From CAWEDP01 sp963807925 (lineage in GTDB: Bacteria > Acidobacteriota > Vicinamibacteria > Vicinamibacterales > CAVVIG01), in contig CAWEDP010000002.1 in assembly GCA_963807925.1 (NCBI GenBank), positions 2,418,001-2,482,000 of the forward strand: a DNA stretch of 64,000 nt, read 5' to 3'. How positions within the stretch are numbered: position 1 is the first letter of the stretch; each line of letters opens with the position of its first letter. The notes beneath the pieces are model-generated. The model saw nothing but the letters and a program-made list of their open reading frames with translations. It did not search any database and was not told the origin of the DNA. Below are positions 37,263 to 46,164 of this stretch, piece by piece. Both the position numbers and the translations under genes were made by a program.

Positions 37263-38801
37263 TTACCGGCTGTGACGCCGGAAGATGCCCTGGACCGTCT
37301 CGAACGTGTCGGCGTCGAGCGCCGTCTTGTCGGATCGGAACCGCTTGACCCGCGCGAAGCGCAGGGCGAGCCCTCCCGGATACACCGGACTCTCCTGGAT
37401 GTCGTTGAACGCAATCTCGACGACCAGTTCCGGCCTGACATGGACGAGGTGCCGATCGCGCGCCAGCTCGAGCTCGAGGAGCCGCCGGGTCTGCCAGGCC
37501 AGCGTCCGGTCGGTGAGCCCCTTGAATGTCTTCCCGAGCATCACGAACCCGCCGCGATCGGCGTCGCGCGCGCCGAGATGCAGGTTGCTCAGCATCCCGG
37601 TCCTGCGGCCGTGGCCCCACTCGGCGGCGAGCACGACGAGATCCAGCGTCTTCGCGCGCTTGACCTTCAGCCACGCCTGACCGCGGCGTCCCGCGGCGTA
37701 CACCCCCGCCGGCGCCTTGGCCATCACGCCTTCGTGCCCCGCGGCCATCGAGCGCTCGAGGAACGCGGCCGCCTCGGCGACGCTCGCCGTCGCGATGCGG
37801 GGCACAATCAGGTTCGCCGGCGCGATGTCGCTGAGCGTCGCGGCGCGTCGGGCCAGCGGCTCGTCGAGCAGCATCCCGCCGTCGAGATACAGGCAATCGA
37901 AGAACATGGGCGTCAACGGCAGCTCTGCGCGCAGGCGATCGAGGTCGAGCCGCCGCCCGAACCGGCGCATCGTGATCTGAAAAGGATAGGGCGTGGCGTC
38001 CGGACCGAGCACGATCGCCTCTCCGTCGAGGATGGCCCGGCGGACGCCGAGCGCGGACGCCGCGGCGACGATATCCGGCACCGCGCCGGTGATGTCGCGG
38101 AGGTTCCTCGTGAACACGCGGACCTCGTCGCCGTCCTTGTGCACCTGGATGCGGGCCCCATCGAGCTTGAACTCGAGCGACGCCTCGCCCAACCGCTCGA
38201 GCGCCGCGTCGACGTCATCGGCAGACTCGGCCAGCATCGGCCGCACCGGTCGAAACAGCGAGACGACCAATGCCGACACCGCCGGTTCGCCCTGCGCGAG
38301 GGCGGCGCGGGCGACCGTCGGCAGCGAGCCGGCGACCATGGCCGCGCGGCGGATCCGCCCGGCCGGGATATTCGCGGCGCGGGCGACCGCCTCGAGGAGC
38401 ACGCCCTCGAGCGCTCCCTGACGGAGCTCACCGAACAGGAGGCGCGTCAAAAAATCCTGCTCTCCCGCCGTGGCGCGCCTCAGGAGCTGGCGGAGCTGCT
38501 CGGTCTTCGTCGCCGTTGATCCACGACCGATCGTCGTCGCGATTCGCCCGAACGCCAGGTCCACGTCGTGGAGATTGAGCGAAGACTGCTGGGCGGGCGG
38601 CGTCGATCGGACGGCCGCGAGAAGGGACCCCGCCACGCCGATGCGGCCTTGCGCGGGCGAGCCGCTCAGAAACGCGACGGCCATCTCCACCTCGCCGGGC
38701 GGAGTCCTGCGGAGGAACTGGGCCAGGCGCTCGACCTTCTCGAGTCGGCCGCTCGCGGCGGCGACGGCGGCCGAGGTCTCGGTCATGTCCGACAGCCGCA
38801 T
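37263..38801 (-). CDS. ATP-dependent DNA ligase
   Basis: 512 residues from MRLSDMTETSAAV, a natural start; the longer frame adds an unlikely leader. N-terminal alpha-helical DNA-binding domain, then motif I FKLDGARIQVH (catalytic Lys about 212), DGEAIV, FFDCLYLDGG, EGVMAKAP and motif V LKVKRAKTLDLVVLAAEWGHG, then the OB fold. This is the stand-alone ligase type found in archaea and some bacteria, distinct from NAD-dependent LigA. It is not next to Ku or LigD partners. Probable accessory repair ligase. Confidence 0.9.
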   Translation of the reverse strand: MRLSDMTETSAAVAAASGRLEKVERLAQFLRRTPPGEVEMAVAFLSGSPAQGRIGVAGSLLAAVRSTPPAQQSSLNLHDVDLAFGRIATTIGRGSTATKTEQLRQLLRRATAGEQDFLTRLLFGELRQGALEGVLLEAVARAANIPAGRIRRAAMVAGSLPTVARAALAQGEPAVSALVVSLFRPVRPMLAESADDVDAALERLGEASLEFKLDGARIQVHKDGDEVRVFTRNLRDITGAVPDIVAAASALGVRRAILDGEAIVLGPDATPYPFQITMRRFGRRLDLDRLRAELPLTPMFFDCLYLDGGMLLDEPLARRAATLSDIAPANLIVPRIATASVAEAAAFLERSMAAGHEGVMAKAPAGVYAAGRRGQAWLKVKRAKTLDLVVLAAEWGHGRRTGMLSNLHLGARDADRGGFVMLGKTFKGLTDRTLAWQTRRLLELELARDRHLVHVRPELVVEIAFNDIQESPVYPGGLALRFARVKRFRSDKTALDADTFETVQGIFRRHSR

Positions 38802-38893
38802 GGCCCCAGCATGAACCGTCCTGCGCCCGCACTCAATCCAATCGTCGGCTGCATCCGTAGCTGTCAACGATTGCAGAATCGCCAGGAGGACTC

Positions 38894-39307
38894 ATGCAGG
38901 AAGCGCAGAACACGAAGATCGTGCAGGATGCGTACGCCGCCTTTCTTCGCGGCGACATTGCGGCGGTGCTGGCTACCTTCGACGACGACATCGTGTGGAA
39001 ACCGGTGACCGGCGCCTCGAAGCACGTGCCGATGGCTGGTGCACGGCACGGCAAGGCCGCCACCGAGGAGTTTTTCCGGCAAGTGGGGCAGCACCTGCAG
39101 TTCAGCCGTTTCGAGCCGCGCGAGTTCGTGGCGCAGGACGACCGGGTGGTGGCGCTGGGGCACTACACGGCGAAGAGCTCGAGCGGCGGCTCGTTCGACT
39201 CCGACTTCGTCATGGTGTTCCAGCTGCGGAACGGCAAGCTCGTCGAGTTCCAGGAATTCCTGGACAGCGCCGCGCTGAACGCCGCCTTCGAGCCGGCGCT
39301 CGTCTGA
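38894..39307 (+). CDS. SnoaL/NTF2-like protein
   Basis: 137 residues, ATG behind AGGAGG. NTF2-like cone fold: KIVQDAYAAFLRGDIAAVLATFDDDIVWKPV, then FFRQVGQHLQFSRFEPREFVAQDDRVVALGHYTA and KLVEFQEFLDSAALNAAF. Such proteins are small isomerases, hydrolases or ligand-binding subunits; no catalytic assignment is possible. Divergent from the ligase (92-bp spacer). Confidence 0.8.
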   Translation: MQEAQNTKIVQDAYAAFLRGDIAAVLATFDDDIVWKPVTGASKHVPMAGARHGKAATEEFFRQVGQHLQFSRFEPREFVAQDDRVVALGHYTAKSSSGGSFDSDFVMVFQLRNGKLVEFQEFLDSAALNAAFEPALV

Positions 39308-39319
39308 ACCAGGCCGCCG

Positions 39320-39340
39320 GGCGCCGCCGTCCACGGCGCC
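39320..39340. terminator. Hairpin between convergent NTF2-like and DDAH-like genes
   Basis: GGCGCCG (39320-39326) pairs perfectly with CGGCGCC (39334-39340) around CCGTCCA in the 81-bp convergent spacer. GC-only stem without a T-run. Confidence 0.5.
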
Positions 39341-39388
39341 TCGCCCAGGCCGACGCGCTCGATGGGCTGCACCACGGGCGCCAGGCTG

Positions 39389-40154
39389 TCAGGTGGTGAA
39401 GATCACGCTGCAGCAGGTGACGGCGCCCTCGGCTTTCGCCAGCTCGCTGAGGTCGAGGTCGACGATGTGCAGCCCGGTGGCGGCCAGACGGCCCCGCGTT
39501 CGAGGGAACGCAGTCGGGTAGATCGCGCGCTCGCCGACGAGCAGCGCGTTGGCGCCGTCGGCCTCCGCGGGATGCACGTCAATCTGCCGGAAGCCGTGGA
39601 ACGGCTCGCGCGGGACCCATGCCGGGTTGAGGAGCAACGTGTCGTCAGCAACGAGGGTCACGGCCGATTTCAGGTGCAGGCAGCCTCGAACCGGCACGCC
39701 GTGCACCGAGTACCCGTGGCGTCCGAGCCAACGGCCCAGTTGCGCGAGTGCCGCGGCATTGGTTCGCCGCGATTCCCCGACGAACAGCCGCTTGCCGACC
39801 GTCAGCACGTCGCCGCCGTCGAGCGTGCCCGGCGCCTCGATGAACACGAGCGGCCGATACGCCTCGAGGGCTTCGGCCACCGCGCTCGTCTCTCCGCGGC
39901 GCGACTCGGCGCCGGGGCGGGCGACGATCGCCAGTTCGTCGAGCACCACCGCGATGTCCTCGACGAACACTGAGTCGGCCATCTCGAGGCCGGCCGCCAG
40001 GCGGACGACGGCGCACCCGGCGTCCCGGAGCGCGTCCTCGTAGGCGTGATGCTGACGCCGCGCCAGCGCGAGAATCGATGGGCGCGCGCCCGAGGTGCGT
40101 GAGCTCGCAGCGCCCGATCGCGGGGCTGACCTCGCGGGTAATGGCGATCCTCAC
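39389..40154 (-). CDS. Dimethylarginine dimethylaminohydrolase-like protein, one frameshift
   Basis: Guanidino-modifying enzyme family (pentein fold) acting on methylated arginines or arginine. C-terminal frame: FVEDIAVVLDELAIVARPG, APGTLDGGDVL, the catalytic His in GCLHLKSAVT and the catalytic Cys near the end (AVTCCSVIFTT). The N-terminal part RIAITREVSPAIGRCELTHLGRAPID is in another frame; dropping one A at 40073-40074 joins it as APIDLALARRQHHAYEDAL and gives 254 residues, normal for DDAH. The start GTG overlaps the stop of the DUF1330 gene. Catalytic residues are intact. Confidence 0.78.
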
Positions 40155-40444
40155 GGTGCGACGCCATCGACCAGCATCGTGTCGCTCGTGGCGCAGCTCT
40201 GGCGCATCGCTTTCGGCGCGCGGTACTCGGCGCTCTCCCACCACGCCTTCGCGCGCTCGTACGACGCGAACTCGAGGATGACCACCCGCTTGGGCTGCGC
40301 CCCGCCCTCGAGCCGCTCGGCTCTCCCGCCGCGCACGAGGTAGGTTCCGCCATATTGTTCGACGGTCGGCGCTGCCACCTTCACGTAGTCGGGATATCGG
40401 GCGGGATCGGCGACGTCGATGTTCAACACGATGTAAGCGGCCAT
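40151..40444 (-). CDS. DUF1330 (dimeric alpha-beta barrel) protein
   Basis: 97 residues: AAYIVLNIDVADPARYPDYVKVAAPTVEQYGGTYLVRGG, then VVILEFASYERAKAWWESAEYR, the hallmark DUF1330 layout of the ferredoxin-like dimeric barrel. Function unknown. Sits between the cystathionine beta-synthase gene (50 bp upstream) and the DDAH-like gene (GTGA overlap), so the three are probably one transcript. Confidence 0.88.
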   Translation of the reverse strand: MAAYIVLNIDVADPARYPDYVKVAAPTVEQYGGTYLVRGGRAERLEGGAQPKRVVILEFASYERAKAWWESAEYRAPKAMRQSCATSDTMLVDGVAP

Positions 40445-40494
40445 TCGGTCACCCTCCAGGGCCAACGCCTCCAGTGTGGTGCGTCGGCGGTTCC

Positions 40495-41862
40495 TCACAA
40501 CACGCGCATCACATCCGACAGGGTGATGATGAAGGTCTTGTCGCTCTTGAAGTCGCGCACGAGCACGGCCGGGCTCTGCGGCGTGATCATCGTCGCCAGC
40601 AGATCGACCGGCGTGGAGATGTCCACGAACGGAAACGCCGGCTGCATGATGGACTCGATTGGATGGCCCTTGATGCCGGGATCGCGCACGAGCTCGGCGT
40701 ACAGGTGGTTCTCGCTGAGCGATCCGATCACGCGACGGTCGCGCGTGATGGAAATCTGCGAGAAGTCGTTCTCGCTCATGACGCGCAGGGCGTGTTCGAC
40801 CGGCTCGTTGCACTCGATGGTCAGGAGCTCGCCCGACAGTCCGCCGGAGACGAGGCCGCGCGCCGTCATGCCGGTCTTCTCCAGGTAGCCCTTCTCGCGC
40901 ATCCAGTCGTCGTTGTACATCTTCCCGAGATACCGCGACCCGTGGTCGTGGACGATCACGACCACGACGTCGTGCTCGGTGAAGTGGTCCTTGAGCTGCA
41001 GCAGACCGGCCAGCGCCGACCCGGCTGAATTGCCGGCAAAGATGCCCTCCTCGCGCGCGATCCGGCGCGTCATCACCGCGGCGTCCTTGTCGGTCACCTT
41101 CTCGAAGTGATCGATGATGTCGAAGTCGACGTTCTTCGGCAGGAAGTCCTCGCCGATCCCCTCCGTCACGTACGGATAGATCTCGTGCTTGTCGAAGATG
41201 CCGGTCTCCTTGTACTTCTTGAACACGGATCCGTAGGTGTCGATCCCCCACACCTTGAGCCGCGGATTCCGGCCCTTCAGGTATCGTCCGACACCGCTGA
41301 CCGTCCCGCCGGTGCCGACGCCGACCACCAGGTGCGTCACGCGTCCGTCGGTCTGGTCCCAGATTTCCGGCCCGGTCGTGTCGTAGTGCGCCGCCGTGTT
41401 GGACGGGTTGTCGTACTGATTCGCCTTCCAGGCGCCCGGGATCTCGGCGGCCAGCCGCGACGACACCGAGTAATACGATCGCTCGTCCTCTGGATCGACG
41501 TTGGTCGGACAGACGATGACCTCGGCGCCGAAGGCCTTCAGGGCATCGATCTTCTCCCGCGACTGTTTGTCGGTCGTGGTGAAGACGCAGCGATACCCGC
41601 GGACGGCCGCGACGAGCGACAGCCCCATGCCGGTGTTGCCCGAGGTCCCCTCGATGATCGTCCCGCCCGGCCTGAGCAGCCCGGCGCGCTCGGCGTCGTC
41701 GATCATCCTGATCGCGATGCGGTCCTTGATCGAATTGCCCGGGTTGAAGGTTTCGAGCTTGACGAGCACTTCGGCCCGGACGACGTCGCGGGTGATGCGA
41801 TTGATGCGGACGAGGGGGGTCCGACCGATGGTCTCCAGAATCGTGTCGCTGATCTTCTTCAC
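40495..41862 (-). CDS. Cystathionine beta-synthase-like PLP enzyme with CBS domains
   Basis: 455 residues. PLP lysine in NPGNSIKDRIA, substrate loop GTSGNTGMGLS, phosphate loop GVGTGGTVSGVG, and a C-terminal CBS pair (about residues 335-455: HALRVMSENDFSQISIT, VDLLATMITPQSPAVLVRD). This domain order is that of cystathionine beta-synthase and related cysteine synthases (homocysteine or O-acetylserine substrates). The CBS module usually senses adenosyl ligands. No haem-binding N-terminal extension. Named by architecture; the exact substrate is not settled. Confidence 0.88.
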   Translation of the reverse strand: MKKISDTILETIGRTPLVRINRITRDVVRAEVLVKLETFNPGNSIKDRIAIRMIDDAERAGLLRPGGTIIEGTSGNTGMGLSLVAAVRGYRCVFTTTDKQSREKIDALKAFGAEVIVCPTNVDPEDERSYYSVSSRLAAEIPGAWKANQYDNPSNTAAHYDTTGPEIWDQTDGRVTHLVVGVGTGGTVSGVGRYLKGRNPRLKVWGIDTYGSVFKKYKETGIFDKHEIYPYVTEGIGEDFLPKNVDFDIIDHFEKVTDKDAAVMTRRIAREEGIFAGNSAGSALAGLLQLKDHFTEHDVVVVIVHDHGSRYLGKMYNDDWMREKGYLEKTGMTARGLVSGGLSGELLTIECNEPVEHALRVMSENDFSQISITRDRRVIGSLSENHLYAELVRDPGIKGHPIESIMQPAFPFVDISTPVDLLATMITPQSPAVLVRDFKSDKTFIITLSDVMRVL

Positions 41863-41975
41863 TCCGTCAGTGTAATCGCCTTCCGCACGCAGCCGACGGC
41901 GGCCGGCGCGCGGCCCGCCGCCGGCTGCCGCGAGCGAATCTTTCGCCGCCGCGCGCGGCTGTAGGTAAACTGTGG

Positions 41976-43109
41976 GTGATGCGGCGCCGTCATTTCCTCG
42001 TGGCAGCCATCGTCGCCGTGACGGCGACCGGCGTCTGGCTCAGCCCGCGGGGACACGTCGCGGCGCAGTCGCTGCCGTCGAGCGTCACCGACCGCGAGTT
42101 CTGGGCGATGGTGGTCGGCTTCTCGGAACCCGGCGGCTACTTCCGTTCCGACAATCTGATCTCGAACGAGATGGCGTTCCAGCACGTCATCCCGGAGCTG
42201 GAGCGGACGGCGGGCTCCGGCGCGTACCTCGGCGTCGGACCGGATCAGAACTTCACCTACATCACCGCGATGAAGCCGAAAATGGCGTTCATCATCGACA
42301 TCAGGCGGCAGAACATGCTGCTGCACCTGATGTACAAGGCGCTCATCGAGCTCTCGACCGATCGGATCGATTTCCTGGCCCGCCTCTTCTCGCGCCAGCG
42401 GCCCGCCAGCCTGCGCGCCGACGCGCCGCTCCAGGCCGTGTTCGACGCGTTTCAGGCGCAGGGCGGCGACGAGGCGCTGATGCAGCGGAACCTGAAGGCG
42501 GTGTTCGATCACCTCGAGCACACCCACGGATTTCCGCTGACCGACGAAGACGAGAACGCCATCCGCTTCGTGTACACGGCGTTCTATCTCGGCGGCCCCG
42601 ACATCCGCTATTCGTTTCCGCGCAGCGATTTCGGCGGCCCGCAGTGGTTTCCCACCTACGCGGAGCTGATGGTGCAGACCGACCTGGCGGGCGTGAATCA
42701 CAGCTACATCGCGAGCGACGCCGCCTTCGGTTCGCTGCGCGCGTACGAGAAGAACAACCTCATCGTCCCGCTCGTCGGCGACTTCGCCGGCGATCACGCG
42801 CTCCGGACCGTCGGCAGGTACCTCAAGGACCACGACGCCACGGTGGCGGCGTTCTATACGTCCAACGTCGAGCAGTACCTGTTTCAGGGCGACGGCTGGA
42901 AGAAGTTCTTCATGAATGTGGCGACGCTGCCGATCGACGAGCACAGCATGTTCATCCGCGCGTACTTCAACCGCATGGGGTACCGTTTCCAGTCCTCCGG
43001 CCCCGGGCTGCAATCCTCGACGCTGCTGGATCCGATCTCGGGGCTGCTGAACGCCTTCACCGTCGGCGAGATCCGCACGTACTACGACGTCGTGTCGCGG
43101 TCGCAGTAA
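41976..43109 (+). CDS. Secreted protein of an uncharacterised family (copy 1)
   Basis: 377 residues. Signal peptide (HFLVAAIVAVTATGVWLSPRGHVAAQS) then LPSSVTDREFWAMVVGFSEPGGYFRS and SDNLISNE. A later segment has YLGVGPDQNFTYITAM and MAFIIDIRRQN. The same family occurs at 58008-59075 in this window. Conserved blocks include FSEPxGxFRSDNL, GVGPxQNFTYI, DIRRxNxxLHL and SNVEQYL. The GxGP region could be a nucleotide or SAM-type site, but I cannot prove it. Divergent from the cystathionine beta-synthase gene. Function unknown; probably periplasmic. Confidence 0.6.
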   Translation: MMRRRHFLVAAIVAVTATGVWLSPRGHVAAQSLPSSVTDREFWAMVVGFSEPGGYFRSDNLISNEMAFQHVIPELERTAGSGAYLGVGPDQNFTYITAMKPKMAFIIDIRRQNMLLHLMYKALIELSTDRIDFLARLFSRQRPASLRADAPLQAVFDAFQAQGGDEALMQRNLKAVFDHLEHTHGFPLTDEDENAIRFVYTAFYLGGPDIRYSFPRSDFGGPQWFPTYAELMVQTDLAGVNHSYIASDAAFGSLRAYEKNNLIVPLVGDFAGDHALRTVGRYLKDHDATVAAFYTSNVEQYLFQGDGWKKFFMNVATLPIDEHSMFIRAYFNRMGYRFQSSGPGLQSSTLLDPISGLLNAFTVGEIRTYYDVVSRSQ

Positions 43110-43124
43110 CGACCCGAGGCCCGG

Positions 43125-43142
43125 CGTTCGACCGGTCGAACG
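43125..43142. terminator. 18-bp perfect palindrome between convergent genes
   Basis: CGTTCGACCGGTCGAACG is its own reverse complement, with no loop. It lies in the 58-bp gap between the secreted unknown and the DinB gene, 15 bp after the first stop. It can form a stem in RNA from either strand or be a protein-binding site. Confidence 0.45.
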
Positions 43143-43167
43143 GCACCCAGGCGTGTGACCGCCGGTG

Positions 43168-43674
43168 CTACGCGCGAGTCCCGCTCAGATCGGCGAGCGC
43201 CAACGGCCCGCTGCTGCGCGTGTCGCCGGTGAGAATCCGACGGAGATATCCCGCCTGTCCGAGATGCAGTGCCGCGTGACTGCACAGATGCATCAGGAAG
43301 ATCCGCGTCGAAAACGTCGTGCCCATGACCGGCTCGGGAAACCGAGCGTCGAGCACCGAAGGGGACAGTCGCGGCACGACTTCCGTCACGGTCGCGATCG
43401 CACCATCGAGCGCAGCCCGGACCTCCGCGCGCGTGCCCGACCGGCGGCCGAACTCGGCCTCGCGGTGCCGCACGTACTCCCGCTGCCCGAGGACCGTTCC
43501 GACCAGGTATTGAAGGCCGCCGGCCACGTGCAGCGCCAGGTTCGCCGCGGAATTGGCCACCCCGGGCGCCGCCCGCCACATCGACGCATCGTCTGGAAAG
43601 AGATCGAGCTCCCGCTTGAATCCCTCGAGCTCTCGAACCAGCAGCCGCACGATGTCGTCGGTGATGTCGCTCAT
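43168..43674 (-). CDS. DinB-family metalloprotein
   Basis: 168 residues from MSDITDDIVRLLVRELEGF. Four-helix bundle with three likely metal histidines: ANLALHVAGGLQYL and HLCSHAALHLGQAGYLR. DinB/YfiT-like proteins are often thiol transferases or unknown metal-dependent enzymes. Single gene, not in an obvious operon. Confidence 0.8.
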   Translation of the reverse strand: MSDITDDIVRLLVRELEGFKRELDLFPDDASMWRAAPGVANSAANLALHVAGGLQYLVGTVLGQREYVRHREAEFGRRSGTRAEVRAALDGAIATVTEVVPRLSPSVLDARFPEPVMGTTFSTRIFLMHLCSHAALHLGQAGYLRRILTGDTRSSGPLALADLSGTRA

Positions 43675-43838
43675 GATGCCGGACAGCCTATGCGTCTCCG
43701 GCGCGGTCCGCAACCCTCGGCGTTCACGCGACGGAATGAGACCCGCGTCGCGCGCGCGGCGCGGTGGCCGGCTTCTGGTGGACGGAACGAACAATGATAG
43801 GATCCTCGCTTCCCTGCACGGAGCGGAGGAGAAGCACG

Positions 43839-45020
43839 ATGTTCAAGGCGACGGCGGGACGGGTGCTGCCGACGACGGTGACGGGGTCGTTGCCGCGGCC
43901 GAGCTGGTATACGGAGAATTTGGGGACGCGGTCGTTCCTGGCCGCGATGGTGGAGAGCCGGTTCCGGGAGCAGTATGTGGACGCGCTGGGGTGTTATCTG
44001 CGGGAGCAGGAGGTGGCGGGGCTTGACATCGTGACCGACGGGGACTGCCGGTTCGATCAGGACGTGGGGGGGCAGAGCTGGACGAGCTACCCGCCGCACC
44101 ACATGGCGGGGTTCGAGACGCGGCACCCGCAGCTGGCGCGGGTGGGGGCGGGAGGGCTGGCGTTTCCACGGGGGCACATTCTGCACGACTACCTGGAAGC
44201 GCGGGTGATGCCGGTGCTGGTGGGGCCGGTGGGGCGGGGGGAGCTGCAGTATCCGGAGATCTGGAAAGCGGCGCAGCGGCTGACGCGGCAGCCGGTGAAG
44301 TTCGGGACGGTGACGCCGGAGCTGGTGGCCTTCGCGGTACAGGACACGCAGTACCGGTCGCTGCCGGAGCGGATTCTGGCGATCAGCGACGCCTTCAACG
44401 CGGAGCTGCACGATCTGGCGGACGCGGGGTGCCCGGTGATTCAGCTGGAGGAGCCGCAGATTCATCTGCTGGCGGCGCGCGGCTACGTGGACCCGGTGAT
44501 CACGCCGGCGTTCATGCTGGAGGTGTTCAACAACACGGTCAAAGGGCTGCGGGCGAAGACCGAAGTGTGGTGCCACACCTGCTGGGGCAATCCGTCGCAG
44601 CAGCGGATGTTCGCGACCCCGCAGAGCTACCGGCCGGCGCTGGCGCTGCTCAACCAGGTGGATGCCGACGTGCTGACCTTCGAGATGGCGAGCACGGGGG
44701 CGCCCGAGCTGGAGGCGGTGGGGCGGGCGATCACGGAGAAGAAGGTGGCCATCGGCGCGATCGACCATCACACGCTGCAGGTGGAGGCGCCCGGGGAGGT
44801 GGCGGCGCTGGTCCGGCGGGCGCTGCAGGTGATTCCGGCCGAGCGGCTGGTGCTCTCGTCGGACTGCGGGATGGGGCGGGAAGGGATGAGCCGGCGGCAC
44901 GCGTTCTACAAGATGGTGGCGCTGGTGCAGGGCGTGAACCAGGTGAAGCAGGAGCTCGGGCTGCCGGTGACCCCGTCGCTCGCCGCCGACCCGGCGTTCT
45001 CGCTCATTCGCTCGGCGTAA
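43839..45020 (+). CDS. MetE C-terminal-domain-like cobalamin-independent methionine synthase family protein
   Basis: 393 residues from the ATG preceded by GGAGGAG. TIM-barrel MetE-C fold: LPTTVTGSLPRPSWY, DGDCRFDQDV, QLEEPQIHLLA, the zinc ligands in CHTCWGN and SSDCGMGREGMS, and PAERLVLSSD. It lacks the MetE N-domain, so it belongs to the stand-alone family that acts on varied methyl or other substrates. Third positions are strikingly G-rich (CTG, GTG, CGG, GGG), unlike most of the window. First of a five-to-six-gene plus-strand block. Confidence 0.82.
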   Translation: MFKATAGRVLPTTVTGSLPRPSWYTENLGTRSFLAAMVESRFREQYVDALGCYLREQEVAGLDIVTDGDCRFDQDVGGQSWTSYPPHHMAGFETRHPQLARVGAGGLAFPRGHILHDYLEARVMPVLVGPVGRGELQYPEIWKAAQRLTRQPVKFGTVTPELVAFAVQDTQYRSLPERILAISDAFNAELHDLADAGCPVIQLEEPQIHLLAARGYVDPVITPAFMLEVFNNTVKGLRAKTEVWCHTCWGNPSQQRMFATPQSYRPALALLNQVDADVLTFEMASTGAPELEAVGRAITEKKVAIGAIDHHTLQVEAPGEVAALVRRALQVIPAERLVLSSDCGMGREGMSRRHAFYKMVALVQGVNQVKQELGLPVTPSLAADPAFSLIRSA

Positions 45021-45089
45021 GGGGCGAACCCAAGGGGCGGACCCAAGGGGCGGACCCCGGGCGGCGGACCCCGGGCGGCGGGCGGCGGC
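45019..45089. repeat. GC-rich minisatellite in the MetE-like/oxidoreductase spacer
   Basis: Three 13-bp units AAGGGGCGRACCC are followed by CGGGCGGCGGACCC and a partial copy, right after the MetE-like stop codon. It fills most of the 99-bp spacer. No coding or promoter signal. Confidence 0.7.
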
Positions 45090-45119
45090 GACGGCCCGCG
45101 GAAGGGAGCGGCGCGGCGG

Positions 45120-46142
45120 ATGCTGGGGGCGGCGATCGTCGGGTTGGGGTGGTGGGGCCAGACGCTGGTCGAGGCGGTGGCCGCCAGCGCGGCGCTGCGG
45201 TTCGTCGCCGGCACGACGCGGACGGCGACGCCGGCGGTGCAGGCGTTCGCCGCGGCGCAGGGCCTCGCGCTGGTCGACTCGTATGCGGCGGTGCTGGCGC
45301 GGCCCGACGTCGAGGCGGTGGTGCTGGCGACGCCGCACTCGCTCCACGCGGCGCAGGTGGTGGCGGCGGCGGCGGCGGGCAAGCACGTGTTCTGCGAGAA
45401 GCCGTTCGCGCTGACGCGGGCGGACGCGGACCGGGCGGTGGCGGCGACGACGCGGGCCGGGGTGACGCTCGGGCTCGGCTACAACCGGCGCTTCCATCCG
45501 GAGATGGCCCGGCTGCGGGAGCAGATCCGGACCGGGGCGCTGGGCACGATCCTGCACGTCGAGGCGACGATGACGTTTCCCAACGCGCTGCGGCTGACGC
45601 CGACCCAGTGGCGGGCCGACCCGGCCGAGACGCCCTGCGGGGGGCTGACACCGATGGGCGTGCATGCGGTGGACGGCATGATCGATCTGTGCGGGCCGAT
45701 CGCGCAGGTCTTCTGTCAGAGCGTCCGGCGGGTGGTGGCCATCGACGCCGACGACACCACGGCGGTGCTGCTGCGGATGCAGGGGGGGATGACCGGCTAT
45801 CTGGGGACGATGACGGCGACCGGGCCGGGCTTCAGCTTCCAGGTGTTCGGGTCGACCGGCTGGGTGCGGCTCGAGGGGATGACGCACGTGGCCGGCGCCT
45901 CGTCGGAGGAGCGGCGGACGCGGCTCTTCGCGACCGGCAAGTTCCAGCCGACGAGCGGGCCGGCGCAGGTGTGGGAGGCGGCGCGGCTGGACGTGTCGCG
46001 GGTGGCGCTGGAGGCCTTCGCGGCGGCGGCGACCGGCGGCCCGGCCTATCCCATCCCGGTGGCCGAGATGATCCACGGCGTGGCCGTCACCGAGGCGATC
46101 GTGCGATCGGCGGCGTCGGGCCAGGTCGAGCCGGTGCGCTGA
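45120..46142 (+). CDS. Gfo/Idh/MocA-family oxidoreductase
   Basis: 340 residues. Rossmann start AAIVGLGWWGQTLVEAV, then EAVVLATPHSLHAAQ, the conserved CEKPFALTRADADR with the catalytic Lys-Pro, and GLGYNRRFHPEM. The C-domain starts near residue 125 with GTILHVEATMTFP. Such enzymes oxidise sugars, inositols or phthalates with NAD(P). Codon use is as G-rich as in the preceding gene. Confidence 0.87.
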   Translation: MLGAAIVGLGWWGQTLVEAVAASAALRFVAGTTRTATPAVQAFAAAQGLALVDSYAAVLARPDVEAVVLATPHSLHAAQVVAAAAAGKHVFCEKPFALTRADADRAVAATTRAGVTLGLGYNRRFHPEMARLREQIRTGALGTILHVEATMTFPNALRLTPTQWRADPAETPCGGLTPMGVHAVDGMIDLCGPIAQVFCQSVRRVVAIDADDTTAVLLRMQGGMTGYLGTMTATGPGFSFQVFGSTGWVRLEGMTHVAGASSEERRTRLFATGKFQPTSGPAQVWEAARLDVSRVALEAFAAAATGGPAYPIPVAEMIHGVAVTEAIVRSAASGQVEPVR

Positions 46143-46164
46143 GCCGCCGACGGGACGCCAACTG

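Noticed and set aside
43671..46076. Open minus-strand frame of 801 codons over the MetE-like and MocA genes
   Set aside because: Produced by the G-ending codon bias of the real genes; Arg/Pro/His-rich with no domain.
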